Positions 16,676-17,362 of a stretch of DNA of 17,362 bases are shown here, piece after piece. A program made the translations under genes and the position numbers. The DNA comes from Actinomycetota bacterium. GTDB taxonomy: Bacteria > Actinomycetota > Actinomycetes > JACCUZ01. The stretch lies in assembly GCA_030841195.1 (NCBI GenBank), contig JAVEDA010000008.1, positions 1-17,362 of the forward strand, written 5' to 3'. Positions within the stretch are counted from its first letter, which is position 1, and each line of letters opens with the position of its first letter. The notes beneath the pieces were generated by a model. It worked only from the letters and a program-made list of their open reading frames with translations. It did no database searches and was not told where the DNA came from.

Positions 16676-17362
16676 CGCGGCGACCTTCGTCCCGTACGCC
16701 GGGACAGGGCGACCCCGGCGAGGCACAGGGCGCCGCCCACGAAGGCCAGCGCGACCGGCGTCTCGCCCAGCAGCACCCAGGCCAGCACGATCGTGACCGG
16801 CGGCACGAGGTAGGTGGTCGCCCCCATCCGGCCGGCGGTCGTGTGCGACAGGGCGTAGGCCCAGGTCGTGAACGCGATCGCGGTGGGGAACGCGCCCAGG
16901 TAGACGACCCAGCCGAGGGTCGAGAGCCGTGCGTCGCCCGCCTCCTCGACCAGCTGTGGCGTGAACGGCAGGCAGGCGACCGCCCCGATCGTGCAGGCCA
17001 GCCAGGTGACCTCGAGCGCCGGCAGCCGGGACAGCAGCGGCTTCTGGGCGACCACGCCGACGGCGTAGCCGACCGCGGCGACGAGGCAGAGCAGGACGCC
17101 GGCCGTCCCGGCGTCGTGCCCGGAGGTGGCGGCGCCGATCACGACGACCCCGGCGAAGGCCACCAAGCTGCCGGTGACCAGGTGCCGCGGGAAGCCCTCT
17201 CCGAGCAGGACGCCGGCGAGCAGCGCGAGCAGCAGCGGCCCGACGTTGACCAGCATCGCGGTGGTGCCCGCGTCGACCCGCTGCTCCGCGGCGTTGAGAG
17301 CAATGTTGTAGACGCCGAACCACAGCAGCCCGCAGACCAGCAGCAGCGGCCAGTCGCGGCGG
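16672..17362 (-). CDS. EamA/DMT-family transporter, 5' end missing (partial)
   Basis: Two hundred and twenty-nine codons plus the stop are present; the gene enters the window already in frame, so the N-terminus is missing. The frame remains open to the edge, with the hydrophobic segment LLLVCGLLWFGVYNIALNAA at about 17277-17343. Several further helices follow, including LVNVGPLLLALLAGVLLGE, LVAFAGVVVIGA, VGYAVGVVAQKPLL, and the second repeat ending in LVPPVTIVLAWVLLGE. The paired GE-containing helices are typical EamA halves. Members are ten-helix inner-membrane exporters or importers of metabolites; the substrate is unknown. It couples through GTGA to the ArsR-type gene, so it is likely co-transcribed with it and the acyl-CoA synthetase gene. 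Confidence 0.88.
   Translation of the reverse strand, partial: RRDWPLLLVCGLLWFGVYNIALNAAEQRVDAGTTAMLVNVGPLLLALLAGVLLGEGFPRHLVTGSLVAFAGVVVIGAATSGHDAGTAGVLLCLVAAVGYAVGVVAQKPLLSRLPALEVTWLACTIGAVACLPFTPQLVEEAGDARLSTLGWVVYLGAFPTAIAFTTWAYALSHTTAGRMGATTYLVPPVTIVLAWVLLGETPVALAFVGGALCLAGVALSRRTGRRSPR

Noticed and set aside
15959..17323. ArsR-type regulator as a 454-residue protein
   Set aside because: The first 216 codons lie within the EamA transporter gene in another phase and have no motifs; the GTG overlapping the transporter stop gives a normal start.

Overview
The window is very GC-rich, strongly biased to G or C at third codon positions, and uses many GTG starts. It carries a DUF7455-type gene divergent from a second type IIA topoisomerase subunit B gene, with the matching subunit A gene convergent to it. 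Together these point to a chromosomal segment of a high-GC actinobacterium. I see no rRNA, tRNA, CRISPR array, insertion sequence or phage gene. Genus cannot be fixed from the sequence alone.

Layout. (1) Positions 1-5462 are the most unusual part. A minus-strand run encodes a papain-like (C1A) cysteine peptidase, a large GMC-type FAD oxidoreductase with a four-cysteine cluster and an extra C-terminal region, and, translationally coupled to it, a metallophosphoesterase cut by the window edge. Divergent from the peptidase, 41 bp away, is a 106-residue chagasin-like (I42) protein, which is the expected inhibitor fold for C1A peptidases. It overlaps tail-to-tail with an App1/DUF2183 phosphatase gene. 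(2) Positions 5490-11593 hold the topoisomerase IV locus: a terminator, the zinc-ribbon-like DUF7455 gene, a shared 235-bp divergent promoter region, parE, two small membrane-associated genes (one with an HExxH zincin motif), and convergent parC. (3) Positions 11594-13252 hold a LacI-family regulator with three operator-like sites and a good promoter upstream, followed by a stand-alone Rieske ferredoxin. (4) Positions 13271-14217 hold a YciI-family gene divergent from an exported actinobacterial protein. (5) Positions 14224-17362 hold a minus-strand operon: an EamA transporter (5' end missing), an ArsR-type regulator joined by a GTGA overlap, and an AMP-forming acyl-CoA synthetase whose ribosome-binding site lies in a perfect 8-bp inverted repeat starting at the regulator's stop codon.

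The best candidate for something undescribed is the peptidase/inhibitor pair tied to the oxidoreductase-phosphoesterase operon. Neither the peptidase nor the inhibitor has a visible signal peptide, so a cytoplasmic, inhibitor-controlled protease module is a reasonable reading, with substrate unknown. The second is the possible RNA or operator switch at the ArsR/acyl-CoA synthetase junction. The topoisomerase and LacI regions look conventional apart from the small genes between parE and parC.
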